A DNA stretch of 64,000 nucleotides from Tetradesmus obliquus (GCA_030272155.1 CP126205.1:3336501-3400500); one strand, 5' to 3'. Shown: positions 39,355 to 50,353, numbered from the stretch's first letter. The notes: generated by a model from the sequence alone, not told the origin. Made by a program: numbers and translations.

Positions 39355-39475
39355 TGGTCTCTCCAGGACTGGCAGCGCCAAGCTGCTGCTGATGCGACAT
39401 GCAGCTGGCTGCCTTGCCGGCTGACCAAGCGCCAGGGTCATGCGATCGGCTGTTGTTACAGCTGTGTTGCTTGCA

Positions 39476-39480
39476 TGTAA
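39476..39480 (+). terminator. TGTAA poly(A) signal candidate
   Basis: TGTAA begins 122 bp after the methyltransferase stop codon. Confidence 0.6.
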
Positions 39481-41695
39481 TCAGCAAAGTGGGCAGCAGA
39501 TATGTTGTATAGCAGGGTGTGTGTGGAGCGTTCTAGCTCTGGCCTGCTTGTTTGCTATGCCGCACGTGGCCGGGGTTGCCAGGTTTGTGTGTGCAGTGCA
39601 TTGTGTTGCGCAGCAGCGCACAACTCTTCTGTACATGTGCCCTGGTGTGCTGTGCTCTTCTGCGGACATGATTTGCTTGGGGAACATGGTGGCATTGGTG
39701 ATTTTGCAGCTCCAGGTGCGTATGTTTTGCTTGTTGGGAAGATCAGGCGACGGTGTGCGTGAGCAAGGCAGCTTGCTGCAGATGCCTTGCGGATGGGTTG
39801 AGCAACCATCAGAGTCATTGGTATGCAGGTCAACTGGTGCATGTAGTTTGTCCCTCGTACGTATGTTGAGATCTTGTGCTTCTGGATGCTTGCGCCAGGC
39901 ATCAACCGCAACATCAGCACTCTTGTAAGTCCCACTTGCAGTTATGTGGCTCGTGCTGCTGAGTGTTCACTAGCGGCAGCGGCACTGGAGTTTGCACATT
40001 TTGTCCGCTGCTATGCTAAGCAGTGTCCCTGTTACGTAGGAGACGTGTGCAATTTTGATGATTTGCCTGTGTAAACTGCGGCATCGAGTGTGGTGTGCCA
40101 ATGGCTCTGACATTCAGAGAGGCATATGCACCGCACTTGATCCAGAAGCAGCACCCCAGGTGGCGGGCGGCTGCATTTGCCTCCCCGCCCTGTGGCTGCT
40201 GCTGCTCTTGCGTGTGGCGCCGGCACCCACCAGCAGCTAGCATCAGTGTGGCGCCTTGCGATAGTGCGAGGAGCGCCATGCTGTGCAGCGATGCGCACAA
40301 ACAACCTGATCAATGACATGTTTGTGCAAGGGTGATCAGAGCACACAGCAGGCAGGGAGCTTGACAGCATCGCCTGCAGAGAGCCGAAGCAGAGCTGCCG
40401 TTGTTACAGCTGCTGCTGCTGAGCTCGTTATCAGTTTTTGTGCTGAGTAGCTGCCTATGCAGCTACTGGCGCCAATATCAGGTGCCATGCTGCCTTGTAT
40501 GCTGCCTTGTGATCGGCGGTCGCTGCGGGCTGTAGTCTGGGGTATGTGGGCGTTGGAGGGATCGCTGTAGCACGACAAGCACCACTGGACTGACAGCAGT
40601 AAGAGCGTGCGTATTAGCAGCTCTTGATGCTGTGTGTTGCTTTGTTGTTGCTTTTATCGCAGTTGATGTGGGCAGCTGACAGCAGCTGTCTGCATTGTGG
40701 CAGATCGGTGACGCCTTGTTGGGTCTCACAGTCAAGCATGTTTTTGGCACTGGCGGTAGCAGTGTGTGTCGGCGTCGGAGGACCAAGTGCTGCTGGCCCT
40801 CCTACCTTTTGGAACGCTGAAAGGGGCCTTGCATGTGTGCGTCTTTCCTATATCTGTGTCAACAGTGTCTGTTTTACCAAGGCTGCTTCAGTGTCTGTTT
40901 TACCAAGGCTGCTTTTGTGTCTGTTTTACCAAGGCTGCTTTTGGGACAAGTGCACGCGTTTCAACAGCTGTAGCGGCACGCTGTGGACACCTGTGGCATA
41001 GCATGCGTACTGCGGCTGCTCAAAAGGCTGCTGCATGCTGCTGCCTATGATATCTGTTCACCTCTCAAAGCCTGTGCCCACAAGCAAAGGCAGGACGTTG
41101 GGTTTGATTTATGTGGTGAGGAGTGGAGAGAACCGTTTGATCATGAGCAAGTTGTCTTGGGCAGTAGCATCGATCCCACCATGCCTGTGCTTAGGTCGCG
41201 ACTTGGTTGGAGGATGTGTCTCTTACCTACGCGCTAAGCGGATTATTGCGTGGTTGCCCTCGTGTGTGCATGCATGCTGTGCGTGCACAGGCAGGTGCAA
41301 AATTAATCCAGTGTCAAGAAGGGATCGTGAGTTGGGGGTGGCGGTGGTGCAGGAAGAACTGTGTCATTTTGGACCAAGTGGCTACCTTATGGTTGAAGGT
41401 TTAGGGTTGAAACCCTTGGCCTAAACCCTTGGCCTAATAGCTGTGCTCAGCAGGCTCTGCCGGTGGGCTGCTCAGGTGGGCAGTGGCGTCTCTTCGCAAA
41501 ACTGCGCAGTAAAAGTGGGTGGTGTGCTCGTGCTGAGCCAGTGAGGTTGCCGGCATGTGTGTTGCTGGTTGGGCGCATATTGGCTGCTCACAGTCCCATG
41601 TGGTGCATTGTCTTGTGTACACTTGTCAGAAGCCAAACATGCAGAGGCCGGCATACAACTGTGTCTGTGAGCAGTTGTAGCGTCTGCAAGGCTTT
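39481..41695. other. Intergenic stretch left of the transposon
   Basis: No gene is supported. Open frames up to 129 codons occur (for example around 41035-41424) but show no recognisable domain or splice context. A short tandem repeat is listed separately. The four bases before the transposon are CTTT. Confidence 0.5.
40864..40941. repeat. 26-bp tandem repeat, three copies
   Basis: The unit GTGTCTGTTTTACCAAGGCT plus GCTT and two variable bases occurs three times with starts at 40864, 40890 and 40916. Confidence 0.92.
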
Positions 41696-42394
41696 CACTG
41701 GGTCTGAAAAAGAATAAGCAGCCCGATTCATGCATCAAAATAGACTTGTTTTGCTGCAATCTGCTGTGCTTATATTAAGCATTGGTGCCCTGTAGACGTC
41801 AGAAAACGATTAAACGGGTCACCCTCCTGCCCTATGAAAACTGGCGGGCTTGTTTCGACCAAGCACTCTGTGCTGTCCTGCAGTGCTCGAACTTTTTTGT
41901 TGTGTTCTCATGCACCGTTTTGCTGCTCTGCCTGCAGCTGCATGCACGTGTGCGTGATGCATGGTCACATCCTTGGATGAGCTGGCAGGTGTGCTTGCTG
42001 TGTGTGTGCTGCGCAATCCTGGAATAACATGTTTTGGGTCACTGTGTTTGTGGGTAGTTTTCATCGTGACAGATGCGCTGCAATGCGCGCGTCTCACCTT
42101 GCTGCTGCTCGCTGCTGGTGTCACCGGAGTCCTGGGCAGGGCGCGGCTGGTGCCAGCCGGGCCAGAGCGGCTGTATGCAGCAGGCTGTTTGTCCTGAAAG
42201 TTAAGTTGTTATTTTTTTGGTACTTTCTGGCCGAGACGTGGGTGGTAATGCCTGCTGCTCAGACTTCGGTTCGCGCCAACGCAGAGTGCAACAGCAATGG
42301 CAGAACAGCCTGAAAATGGCTGTACAGGCGCAAACCTTGCCGCACTGTAAAATGGTAATCATTGTACCGGCATTATTCTTTTTCCGTTCCAGTG
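41696..42394. mobile_element. A unit, left copy (699 bp, inverted ends)
   Basis: It begins CACTGGGTCTGAAAAAGAATAA. Its other end, read on the minus strand, is CACTGGAACG followed by GAAAAAGAATAA, so the termini are imperfect inverted repeats of about 22 bp. It contains no recognisable protein. It is preceded by CTTT and followed directly by B1. Confidence 0.85.
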
Positions 42395-42604
42395 AAGCGG
42401 GCGGTGGTTTGGTGGTTTGGGGTTCCAGCCTTCGTGTCACCTGCTGCGACCTCTGTTCGCTGCATCGCTCCGTACGTCGATTGGGCATTGATTCTTCTAC
42501 TTACTACGTGCAGCGCAGCCTGAAACTGTCACGCATGGCCTAACACCGTGTGCTGAACAGCCTTTTCACTGTGATTTTGCCCCGGTTCTTGTCGCACAAG
42601 CTCT

Positions 42605-44356
42605 TTGTTCCTCAAACATATCGCGCAAAGTAAATATCATTACATCAGAAACCAGAAGCAAGACCTGGAGCGCCACCGACAGCTGCTGGAGCTGACGCTG
42701 CGACAGCAGCAGCAGCACAACCAACTGCCTTGTGATCTCGCAGCAGGCGACCAACTAGCAGGTGAGGCATCACTCAAAGTTCAAATGCAGTATATATGGC
42801 AACGTCAGCGCTGCAGCTGCCCCGTCACCTGCACTGCAGTGCAGCAGCAGTGCACTGACAGTCTCCCCTAACATGCTGCTTGGCAGCCAGCAGGTGCCTC
42901 TCTTCAGTGCAACAGCATGTTTCAAAATAAAGACATGCTAATTGTTGCAAACTCATGCTATTTCCTGCAAATCTGGATGGTTCCATGCAGGCTAATACAA
43001 CAGCAGCACCTCAGCTGCCTTGCGGCAGCAGCAGCGCTGCGGCAGGGACCTCAACCCAGCCATGCATACCAGGAGCCAGGCCAAGAACCCTGATCAAGGT
43101 AATTGTTGTACATGTTATAGTGTACAGATGTGCCAGCAGCAGCTGCAGCATCAAGCAGCACATGCACTCACAGCAGCAGCACCATATCCTGCAAGCGTTA
43201 TGTTACTGCCCGTAACAGTCAGCTGACAGCTCTACCTGTGCTGCTTTTTTACATAGCCACCCTCAGCATCAACTACAGCCTGATAGGTGTCTTTCAGTGT
43301 CCTGACATCCTTCTGAATGCTGCTGATGTCCAGCTCCTGTGTGAACAGCCTCATCAGCTCCGCCTTGCACTGCGCAACTGTCAGCGTCGCCTTGTCCTGC
43401 AGTGCAAGCCACTTCTGCATTCTGCCCTGCAGTCAGCCATGCACGTGCTCAACTACTTTGTGCATGTCACTGCTGAGCTCTGGCAGGTAGAACCTGTCCT
43501 CATCTTCAATGCCAATGGTGCTGAGGTCAGCCCCCTTGTGCACCTTGTCATTATCCCAACTGTACTTCCACTGCTCACGCGCGCCCAGCTTTGCTAGGTT
43601 CGCTGGCTTCTCTGCCTCCTCCCTGAACAGCTGCATGATCTTTGTCCACTCCTCTGACGTCACGGCGCGTGCACGCTTGCCTTTCTTGGTCTGCATGTGG
43701 TTGCAGGCACACAGCAGCAGCAGCAGGGCAGGGGCAGACCAGTTCAGCAGTTGTCAGAAGCAGCACAGGCCAGCTATGTGCCATGGCTCAACACTGGAAA
43801 GCTTGAAAGTGTACCTTCCTACAGCACACAGCTCATGGTCTGGAAGGCCCGCTGTGACCATGCTACGCATATGCGGTACATGCAGTGCCAGCAGGTGATG
43901 CGTACCGGTGCTGCTCTGCCCTGCAGAGCATGCCAGGGTTTTGGCAGCAGCTACGAAAAGACAGCATATGCTGCATGCAACCGTGTGCCACAGGTGCAGG
44001 CATGGGCTGCTGAAGCTCATGCAGTCAGGGGCCAGTATGAACATGAGGGGCAGCTGTGCAGCATCAGCCGGCACAGCTGGGACATCGTGATCCTAAAACC
44101 CTTTGGGGTTTTGATCGAGGTTCAAGGGGAGCAGCACACATGCAAGCTCAACACTCAGGCTAACAGCAATGATGACAGTTTGGCCAGCAGAGACAACAGA
44201 GACAGGGCTCTGGCTAAGGCAGCAGTGGCGCTGGGTTACAGCGTGGTCTGGCTGCTGCCTGGTGGTGAGCGTGGCCGGCTGCAGCGCTGGACTGCCCTGA
44301 TCAAGCAAGCAGTGCTGGACAGGAAAGCCAACAAGATTGCAAAGCTCTACCCATGA
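42605..44356 (+). CDS. PD-(D/E)XK-like nuclease gene in B1 (plus strand)
   Basis: The confident part is the last exon, from about 43707 or 43715 to the stop at 44354-44356. It encodes CRACQGFGSSYEK followed by SWDIVILKPFGVLIEVQGEQ-H and ALAKAAVALGYSVVWLLPGG. The spacing D...E-V-Q-G-E-Q-H, then a helix and a hydrophobic strand, resembles Vsr/DUF559-type PD-(D/E)XK nucleases. Two upstream exons are plausible: one ending at 42763 with a GTGAGG donor (QDLERHRQLLELTLRQQQQ) and one ending at 43098 with GTAATT (PQLPCGSSSAAAGTS). The start codon was not found; the first ATG inside the last exon is near 43832. The intron before the last exon contains the transposase's last exon on the other strand. 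The role in transposition is unknown. Confidence 0.6.
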
Positions 44357-45114
44357 TGCACTCACCAGGTAAACCCTGTTTGGGTCACGGTCAGCTGGCA
44401 TGCCGGTGGTGCCCGTGTAGAACACCAGCAGCAGTGCGCCCAGCCTGTAGTTCACCGCTATGTAGTACTTGAGCTTCATTGGGTTCTTGAGTGTGGGTGG
44501 GAAGGCTGTCTCGTAGGTGTCCTCGTCACCAGCCATGGCCCAGCCGTACTTGCTGTTCACTACCATGTACATGGTCTTTGCATCTATCCATATCACACAT
44601 TCCAGCTCGCTGTCAGGCACCTGCAGGTGTGACTGCGCTGTGGTCATCCTATCCTCACGCTGCCGCTTCTTCAGCTTAGGCTTGATGCAGAGCTTTGTAT
44701 AGGACAGCGCTGGGCAGAGCTCCTTCAGCCTAGTGATCAGCGTGTCGTCGGACACGTTGGTGCTGCTCACAATGCCTGCCACTACTGCACTCTCTTTTTC
44801 AGCTGTGCAATAGACTCATAGGGGCTGTTCTTGCCGTCTGCGCGCCACTGCAGGATAACATCCAAGACCTGCTGCACCTGCTCAGCTGACAGCTTGCGCG
44901 GCCTGCCGCTGTTGCTGGCTTTGCCGTTGACCGAGCTGTCCTTAGCCCACTCCTGGCCCCAACGAAGAACAAAGCCGCGAGCGTCTGCTGGGACTTTCAG
45001 CTTGAGAGCGCGGCAGTGTTTGCGGAACTCCTTGGTGGCTGCATCTATATTGCACTTTGCCTCGGCAAAGCTGAGCGCTGCAAGCACACGTTGACCGTCT
45101 TCATACACCTTCAT
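43232..45114 (-). pseudogene. Tc1/mariner-like DD34E transposase in B1, with nonsense codon
   Basis: Exon 1 starts at ATG 45114 (MKVYEDGQRVLAALSFAEAK) and encodes a helix-turn-helix region with a GRPRKLS AT-hook-like linker. It runs to 44782, where the frame changes by -1 into the segment 44782-44366, which contains the first catalytic Asp (VIWIDAKTMYM). A GTGAGT intron (44365-43691) follows. The last exon from 43690 carries the second Asp (SWDNDKVHKG) and, 34 residues after it, the Glu (LSSDMHKVVEHVHG). In this copy the next codon is TGA (43433-43435), cutting off about 67 C-terminal residues present in B2; hence it is called as a pseudogene, although the catalytic triad remains. Confidence 0.78.
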
Positions 45115-45491
45115 ACTGGTCTCCCTGGGGTCAGGTCAAAACAGCCAGTGTGACGACAGTTGTGTTGGGAGTGAGTTGTTTGGTGACGGTGTCATGTTGT
45201 ATTGGTGTATGTGCGGTGTGTGCAACTGCGCCGCCGGTTGGCTTAAACCCTGAGCCCTGCTGTGGTTTTGGGCGGCATCAGAAGCGGGCGGTGGTTTGGT
45301 GGTTTGGGGTTCCAGCCTTCGTGTCACCTGCTGCGACCTCTGTTCGCTGCATCGCTCCGTACGTCGATTGGGCATTGATTCTTCTACTTACTACGTGCAG
45401 CGCAGCCTGAAACTGTCACGCATGGCCTAACACCGTGTGCTGAACAGCCTTTTCACTGTGATTTTGCCCCGGTTCTTGTCGCACAAGCTCT

Positions 45492-47243
45492 TTGTTCCTC
45501 AAACATATCGCGCAAAGTAAATATCATTACATCAGAAACCAGAAGCAAGACCTGGAGCGCCACCGACAGCTGCTGGAGCTGACGCTGCGACAGCAGCAGC
45601 AGCACAACCAACTGCCTTGTGATCTCGCAGCAGGCGACCAACTAGCAGGTGAGGCATCACTCAAAGTTCAAATGCAGTATATATGGCAACGTCAGCGCTG
45701 CAGCTGCCCCGTCACCTGCACTGCAGTGCAGCAGCAGTGCACTGACAGTCTCCCCTAACATGCTGCTTGGCAGCCAGCAGGTGCCTCTCTTCAGTGCAAC
45801 AGCATGTTTCAAAATAAAGACATGCTAATTGTTGCAAACTCATGCTATTTCCTGCAAATCTGGATGGTTCCATGCAGGCTAATACAACAGCAGCACCTCA
45901 GCTGCCTTGCGGCAGCAGCAGCGCTGCGGCAGGGACCTCAACCCAGCCATGCATACCAGGAGCCAGGCCAAGAACCCTGATCAAGGTAATTGTTGTACAT
46001 GTTATAGTGTACAGATGTGCCAGCAGCAGCTGCAGCATCAAGCAGCACATGCACTCACAGCAGCAGCACCATATCCTGCAAGCGTTATGTTACTGCCCGT
46101 AACAGTCAGCTGACAGCTCTACCTGTGCTGCTTTTTTACATAGCCACCCTCAGCATCAACTACAGCCTGATAGGTGTCTTTCAGTGTCCTGACATCCTTC
46201 TGAATGCTGCTGATGTCCAGCTCCTGTGTGAACAGCCTCATCAGCTCCGCCTTGCACTGCGCAACTGTCAGCGTCGCCTTGTCCTGCAGTGCAAGCCACT
46301 TCTGCATTCTGCCCTGCAGCCAGCCATGCACGTGCTCAACTACTTTGTGCATGTCACTGCTGAGCTCTGGCAGGTAGAACCTGTCCTCATCTTCAATGCC
46401 AATGGTGCTGAGGTCAGCCCCCTTGTGCACCTTGTCATTATCCCAACTGTACTTCCACTGCTCACGCGCGCCCAGCTTTGCTAGGTTCGCTGGCTTCTCT
46501 GCCTCCTCCCTGAACAGCTGCATGATCTTTGTCCACTCCTCTGACGTCACGGCGCGTGCACGCTTGCCTTTCTTGGTCTGCATGTGGTTGCAGGCACACA
46601 GCAGCAGCAGCAGGGCAGGGGCAGACCAGTTCAGCAGTTGTCAGAAGCAGCACAGGCCAGCTATGTGCCATGGCTCAACACTGGAAAGCTTGAAAGTGTA
46701 CCTTCCTACAGCACACAGCTCATGGTCTGGAAGGCCCGCTGTGACCATGCTACGCATATGCGGTACATGCAGTGCCAGCAGGTGATGCGTACCGGTGCTG
46801 CTCTGCCCTGCAGAGCATGCCAGGGTTTTGGCAGCAGCTACGAAAAGACAGCATATGCTGCATGCAACCGTGTGCCACAGGTGCAGGCATGGGCTGCTGA
46901 AGCTCATGCAGTCAGGGGCCAGTATGAACATGAGGGGCAGCTGTGCAGCATCAGCCGGCACAGCTGGGACATCGTGATCCTAAAACCCTTTGGGGTTTTG
47001 ATCGAGGTTCAAGGGGAGCAGCACACATGCAAGCTCAACACTCAGGCTAACAGCAATGATGACAGTTTGGCCAGCAGAGACAACAGAGACAGGGCTCTGG
47101 CTAAGGCAGCAGTGGCGCTGGGTTACAGCGTGGTCTGGCTGCTGCCTGGTGGTGAGCGTGGCCGGCTGCAGCGCTGGACTGCCCTGATCAAGCAAGCAGT
47201 GCTGGACAGGAAAGCCAACAAGATTGCAAAGCTCTACCCATGA
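45492..47243 (+). CDS. PD-(D/E)XK-like nuclease gene in B2 (plus strand)
   Basis: It has the same gene structure as in B1: possible exons ending at 45650 and 45985 and a confident last exon from about 46594-46602 to the stop at 47241-47243. The protein sequence of the last exon is the same as the B1 copy. See the B1 entry for domain evidence and uncertainty about the start. Confidence 0.6.
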
Positions 47244-48001
47244 TGCACTCACCAGGTAAACCCTGTTTGGGTCACGGTCAGCTGGCATGCCGGTGGTGCC
47301 CGTGTAGAACACCAGCAGCAGTGCGCCCAGCCTGTAGTTCACCGCTATGTAGTACTTGAGCTTCATTGGGTTCTTGAGTGTGGGTGGGAAGGCTGTCTCG
47401 TAGGTGTCCTCGTCACCAGCCATGGCCCAGCCGTACTTGCTGTTCACTACCATGTACATGGTCTTTGCATCTATCCATATCACACATTCCAGCTCGCTGT
47501 CAGGCACCTGCAGGTGTGACTGCGCTGTGGTCATCCTATCCTCACGCTGCCGCTTCTTCAGCTTAGGCTTGATGCAGAGCTTTGTATAGGACAGCGCTGG
47601 GCAGAGCTCCTTCAGCCTAGTGATCAGCGTGTCGTCGGACACGTTGGTGCTGCTCACAATGCCTGCCACTACTGCACTCTCTTTTTCAGCTGTGCAATAG
47701 ACTCATAGGGGCTGTTCTTGCCGTCTGCGCGCCACTGCAGGATAACATCCAAGACCTGCTGCACCTGCTCAGCTGACAGCTTGCGCGGCCTGCCGCTGTT
47801 GCTGGCTTTGCCGTTGACCGAGCTGTCCTTAGCCCACTCCTGGCCCCAACGAAGAACAAAGCCGCGAGCGTCTGCTGGGACTTTCAGCTTGAGAGCGCGG
47901 CAGTGTTTGCGGAACTCCTTGGTGGCTGCATCTATATTGCACTTTGCCTCGGCAAAGCTGAGCGCTGCAAGCACACGTTGACCGTCTTCATACACCTTCA
48001 T
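46119..48001 (-). CDS. Tc1/mariner-like DD34E transposase in B2
   Basis: This is the more complete copy. Exon 1 is 48001 to 47669, the second segment is 47669-47253 in the -1 frame, and the last exon is 46577-46119. The last exon has the second catalytic Asp (WDND), the Glu (VVEHV) with 34 residues between, and a C-terminal helix region (WLQGRMQKWLALQDKATLT) absent from B1. The predicted length is about 400 aa, reasonable for the superfamily. The exon 1/segment 2 frame break is shared with B1, so either it is a programmed or tolerated -1 shift (CTG AAA AAG at the overlap), a very short intron, or an old mutation. Without solving this I cannot say the gene is functional. Confidence 0.72.
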
Positions 48002-48165
48002 ACTGGTCTCCCTGGGGTCAGGTCAAAACAGCCAGTGTGACGACAGTTGTGTTGGGAGTGAGTTGTTTGGTGACGGTGTCATGTTGTATTGGTGTATGTG
48101 CGGTGTGTGCAACTGCGCCGCCGGTTGGCTTAAACCCTGAGCCCTGCTGTGGTTTTGGGCGGCAT

Positions 48166-48864
48166 CACTGGGTCTGAAAAAGAATAAGCAGCCCGATTCA
48201 TGCATCAAAATAGACTTGTTTTGCTGCAATCTGCTGTGCTTATATTAAGCATTGGTGCCCTGTAGACGTCAGAAAACGATTAAACGGGTCACCCTCCTGC
48301 CCTATGAAAACTGGCGGGCTTGTTTCGACCAAGCACTCTGTGCTGTCCTGCAGTGCTCGAACTTTTTTGTTGTGTTCTCATGCACCGTTTTGCTGCTCTG
48401 CCTGCAGCTGCATGCACGTGTGCGTGATGCATGGTCACATCCTTGGATGAGCTGGCAGGTGTGCTTGCTGTGTGTGTGCTGCGCAATCCTGGAATAACAT
48501 GTTTTGGGTCACTGTGTTTGTGGGTAGTTTTCATCGTGACAGATGCGCTGCAATGCGCGCGTCTCACCTTGCTGCTGCTCGCTGCTGGTGTCACCGGAGT
48601 CCTGGGCAGGGCGCGGCTGGTGCCAGCCGGGCCAGAGCGGCTGTATGCAGCAGGCTGTTTGTCCTGAAAGTTAAGTTGTTATTTTTTTGGTACTTTCTGG
48701 CCGAGACGTGGGTGGTAATGCCTGCTGCTCAGACTTCGGTTCGCGCCAACGCAGAGTGCAACAGCAATGGCAGAACAGCCTGAAAATGGCTGTACAGGCG
48801 CAAACCTTGCCGCACTGTAAAATGGTAATCATTGTACCGGCATTATTCTTTTTCCGTTCCAGTG
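48166..48864. mobile_element. A unit, right copy (699 bp, inverted ends)
   Basis: It matches 41696-42394 throughout where compared. It is followed by CTTT, matching the four bases left of A1. Confidence 0.85.
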
Positions 48865-49701
48865 CTTTGCATCTGCTGCGGCATGGTGGTGGATGGGATT
48901 TTCCGGATCCCGATGCATATGCCACTTTTTTTGTCTTGCTTTGCTCTTGTTTCCGGCGTTGGAGCAGCTCATTCCATCATGGAGGTGATGCAAGCGGCAC
49001 GTTTGCAGTGCTGCTGTGGGTTTGGATGTGTGACACATGCATGTTCAGAGGTGTCAGGTTGGGCATGTCACTGACACGTCAGTGCTGTGTGCACTGTCCG
49101 GCGGTGGTGCTGCTCTGCAATCAAGCTGCGCAACTCTGCTTCAACAGCCGGAGTGCTGTGTGAGCTGTTTGTGCTCCAGAGCCACTTCTTGCGTTTGGCA
49201 GCCATGCTTGTGGTGATTGCTATTCGAAGCTTTTGCTGGCTGCACTCCTCCCTAGAACGTGTGGAGTGTGTGTTGACTGGAATGGGCAGGGGTCTGCGCC
49301 TACGCATGCCCCATGCCGACTTCAACAATGCTGCGCTATGCATGCAGGCCCATCAAGCGTGGCTTCCTCGCCTGCCCTTGGGCTGTGTGTGTTTTGGGGG
49401 TACTGTTGATTTGTGCTGTGGCGCGGATGCACTGAAATTGAATCGGTTGAGCAGCTCTGGCTGTTACAAGGCTGCATGTGTATCCTAATGGGGGGTGGGG
49501 TTGCAGGCCGCGGGCGCGCCTCTGCTATGCATGTGCAATGCGCATGCTAGTGCTGCTGTGACCCTTGGTATGTGTTGCTAGCGCACTGCTACTTTGTCGT
49601 AGAACTGCCATTCAGTGAGAGCCTTGTGCTGCACCAGGGGCAGGCATGATGGTCATAAAGCAATCTACTGTCACTATGGAGCAGCAACTGGCCTGGCTAC
49701 C

Positions 49702-49828
49702 GGCTGACACGGCACCCTGCAAGCACGTGCAGCTGATGCATGTGGCTGACACGGCACCCTGCAAGCACGTGCAGCTGATGCATTTGGCTGACACGGCACC
49801 CTGCAAGCACGTGCAGCTGATGCATGTG
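49702..49828. repeat. 42-bp minisatellite, three copies
   Basis: Units starting at 49702, 49744 and 49786 contain GGCTGACACGGCACCCTGCA and CGTGCAGCTGATGCAT with one or two differences. The length is a multiple of three and both strands stay open, but no gene is evident. Confidence 0.95.
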
Positions 49829-50353
49829 GCGCCGGGTACCATGTGACACCGGTGTCACACCAGACGACAGCGCCATATGCCATGCATGGTGATGCATATG
49901 CTGCCGCTGCGTGCGGTTCTGCAGTCAGTGCCTAACTGCTGTAGTAGCCTGGGCCGTGTGATGCCATGTGTGTGTGCATGCTAGCCTGCAACACGTGCTG
50001 AGGCTCTGGGCTGTGATAACGTTATAACAGGTGTCACACGGTGGGAGAACTGCAGCCATCCGTGTACTTGTTGCTGGCAGCGTTGGGCACATGCGTATGC
50101 ATGTCTCTCGGGCATCACATCGGTCAGGGGGACTCGGGTGTTAGCGCTGCTGAAAACGCATGCGCCGTGTAACAAAACAAATGTAGACAATATCGTTTTC
50201 ACGCTGTTGCGGGCTGCGCGGCGGTGCCTGTTGCACAGATGGCAGTGACATTCTGAGGCGGCCTCAGGGTGCCCCCCCTCTCCTTCCTTCCTGCAAATCT
50301 TTATACTTCCTGTGGCACAGGACTGTCAAATCTTGCCGTTAAGTGCCAACAAG

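Larger units (their letters stand above)
42395..45278. mobile_element. B unit, left copy (2,884 bp)
   Basis: It is the same sequence as 45282-48165 wherever I compared them, apart from one base in the region 43433-43435. It begins AAGCGGGCGGTGG and ends GGGCGGCAT. I found no inverted repeats at the ends of B itself. Confidence 0.85.
45282..48165. mobile_element. B unit, right copy (2,884 bp)
   Basis: This is a second direct copy of B, separated from B1 by the trinucleotide CAG and followed immediately by A2. It retains the intact C-terminal part of the transposase frame. Confidence 0.85.
41696..48864. mobile_element. Composite DNA transposon with A-B-B-A structure (7,169 bp)
   Basis: All four units are in the same orientation: A1 41696-42394, B1 42395-45278, a 3-bp CAG at 45279-45281, B2 45282-48165, A2 48166-48864. 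The offset between B copies is 2,887 bp and between A copies 6,470 bp. The flanking bases are CTTT on both sides (41692-41695 and 48865-48868), consistent with a 4-bp target-site duplication of the whole block. B encodes a transposase on the minus strand and a nuclease-like protein on the plus strand. The near identity of the copies implies recent duplication. How A and B move together is not known from sequence. Confidence 0.85.

Noticed and set aside
41035..41424. 129-codon open frame left of the transposon
   Set aside because: No recognisable motif, no splice context and unremarkable composition. Such lengths occur by chance in this GC-rich, TAA-poor sequence.
41395..41430. Telomere-like TTTAGGG near AACCCTTGGCCTAAACCC
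   Set aside because: Only a single unit plus imperfect relatives is present. It does not form an array and is not at a sequence end.
41696..48864. LTR retrotransposon, with A units as long terminal repeats
   Set aside because: The ends are CACTGG...CCAGTG, not TG...CA. No reverse transcriptase, protease or integrase is present, and the coding content is a DDE transposase.
49702..49828. CRISPR-like array
   Set aside because: Units are contiguous with no spacers, and the genome is eukaryotic.
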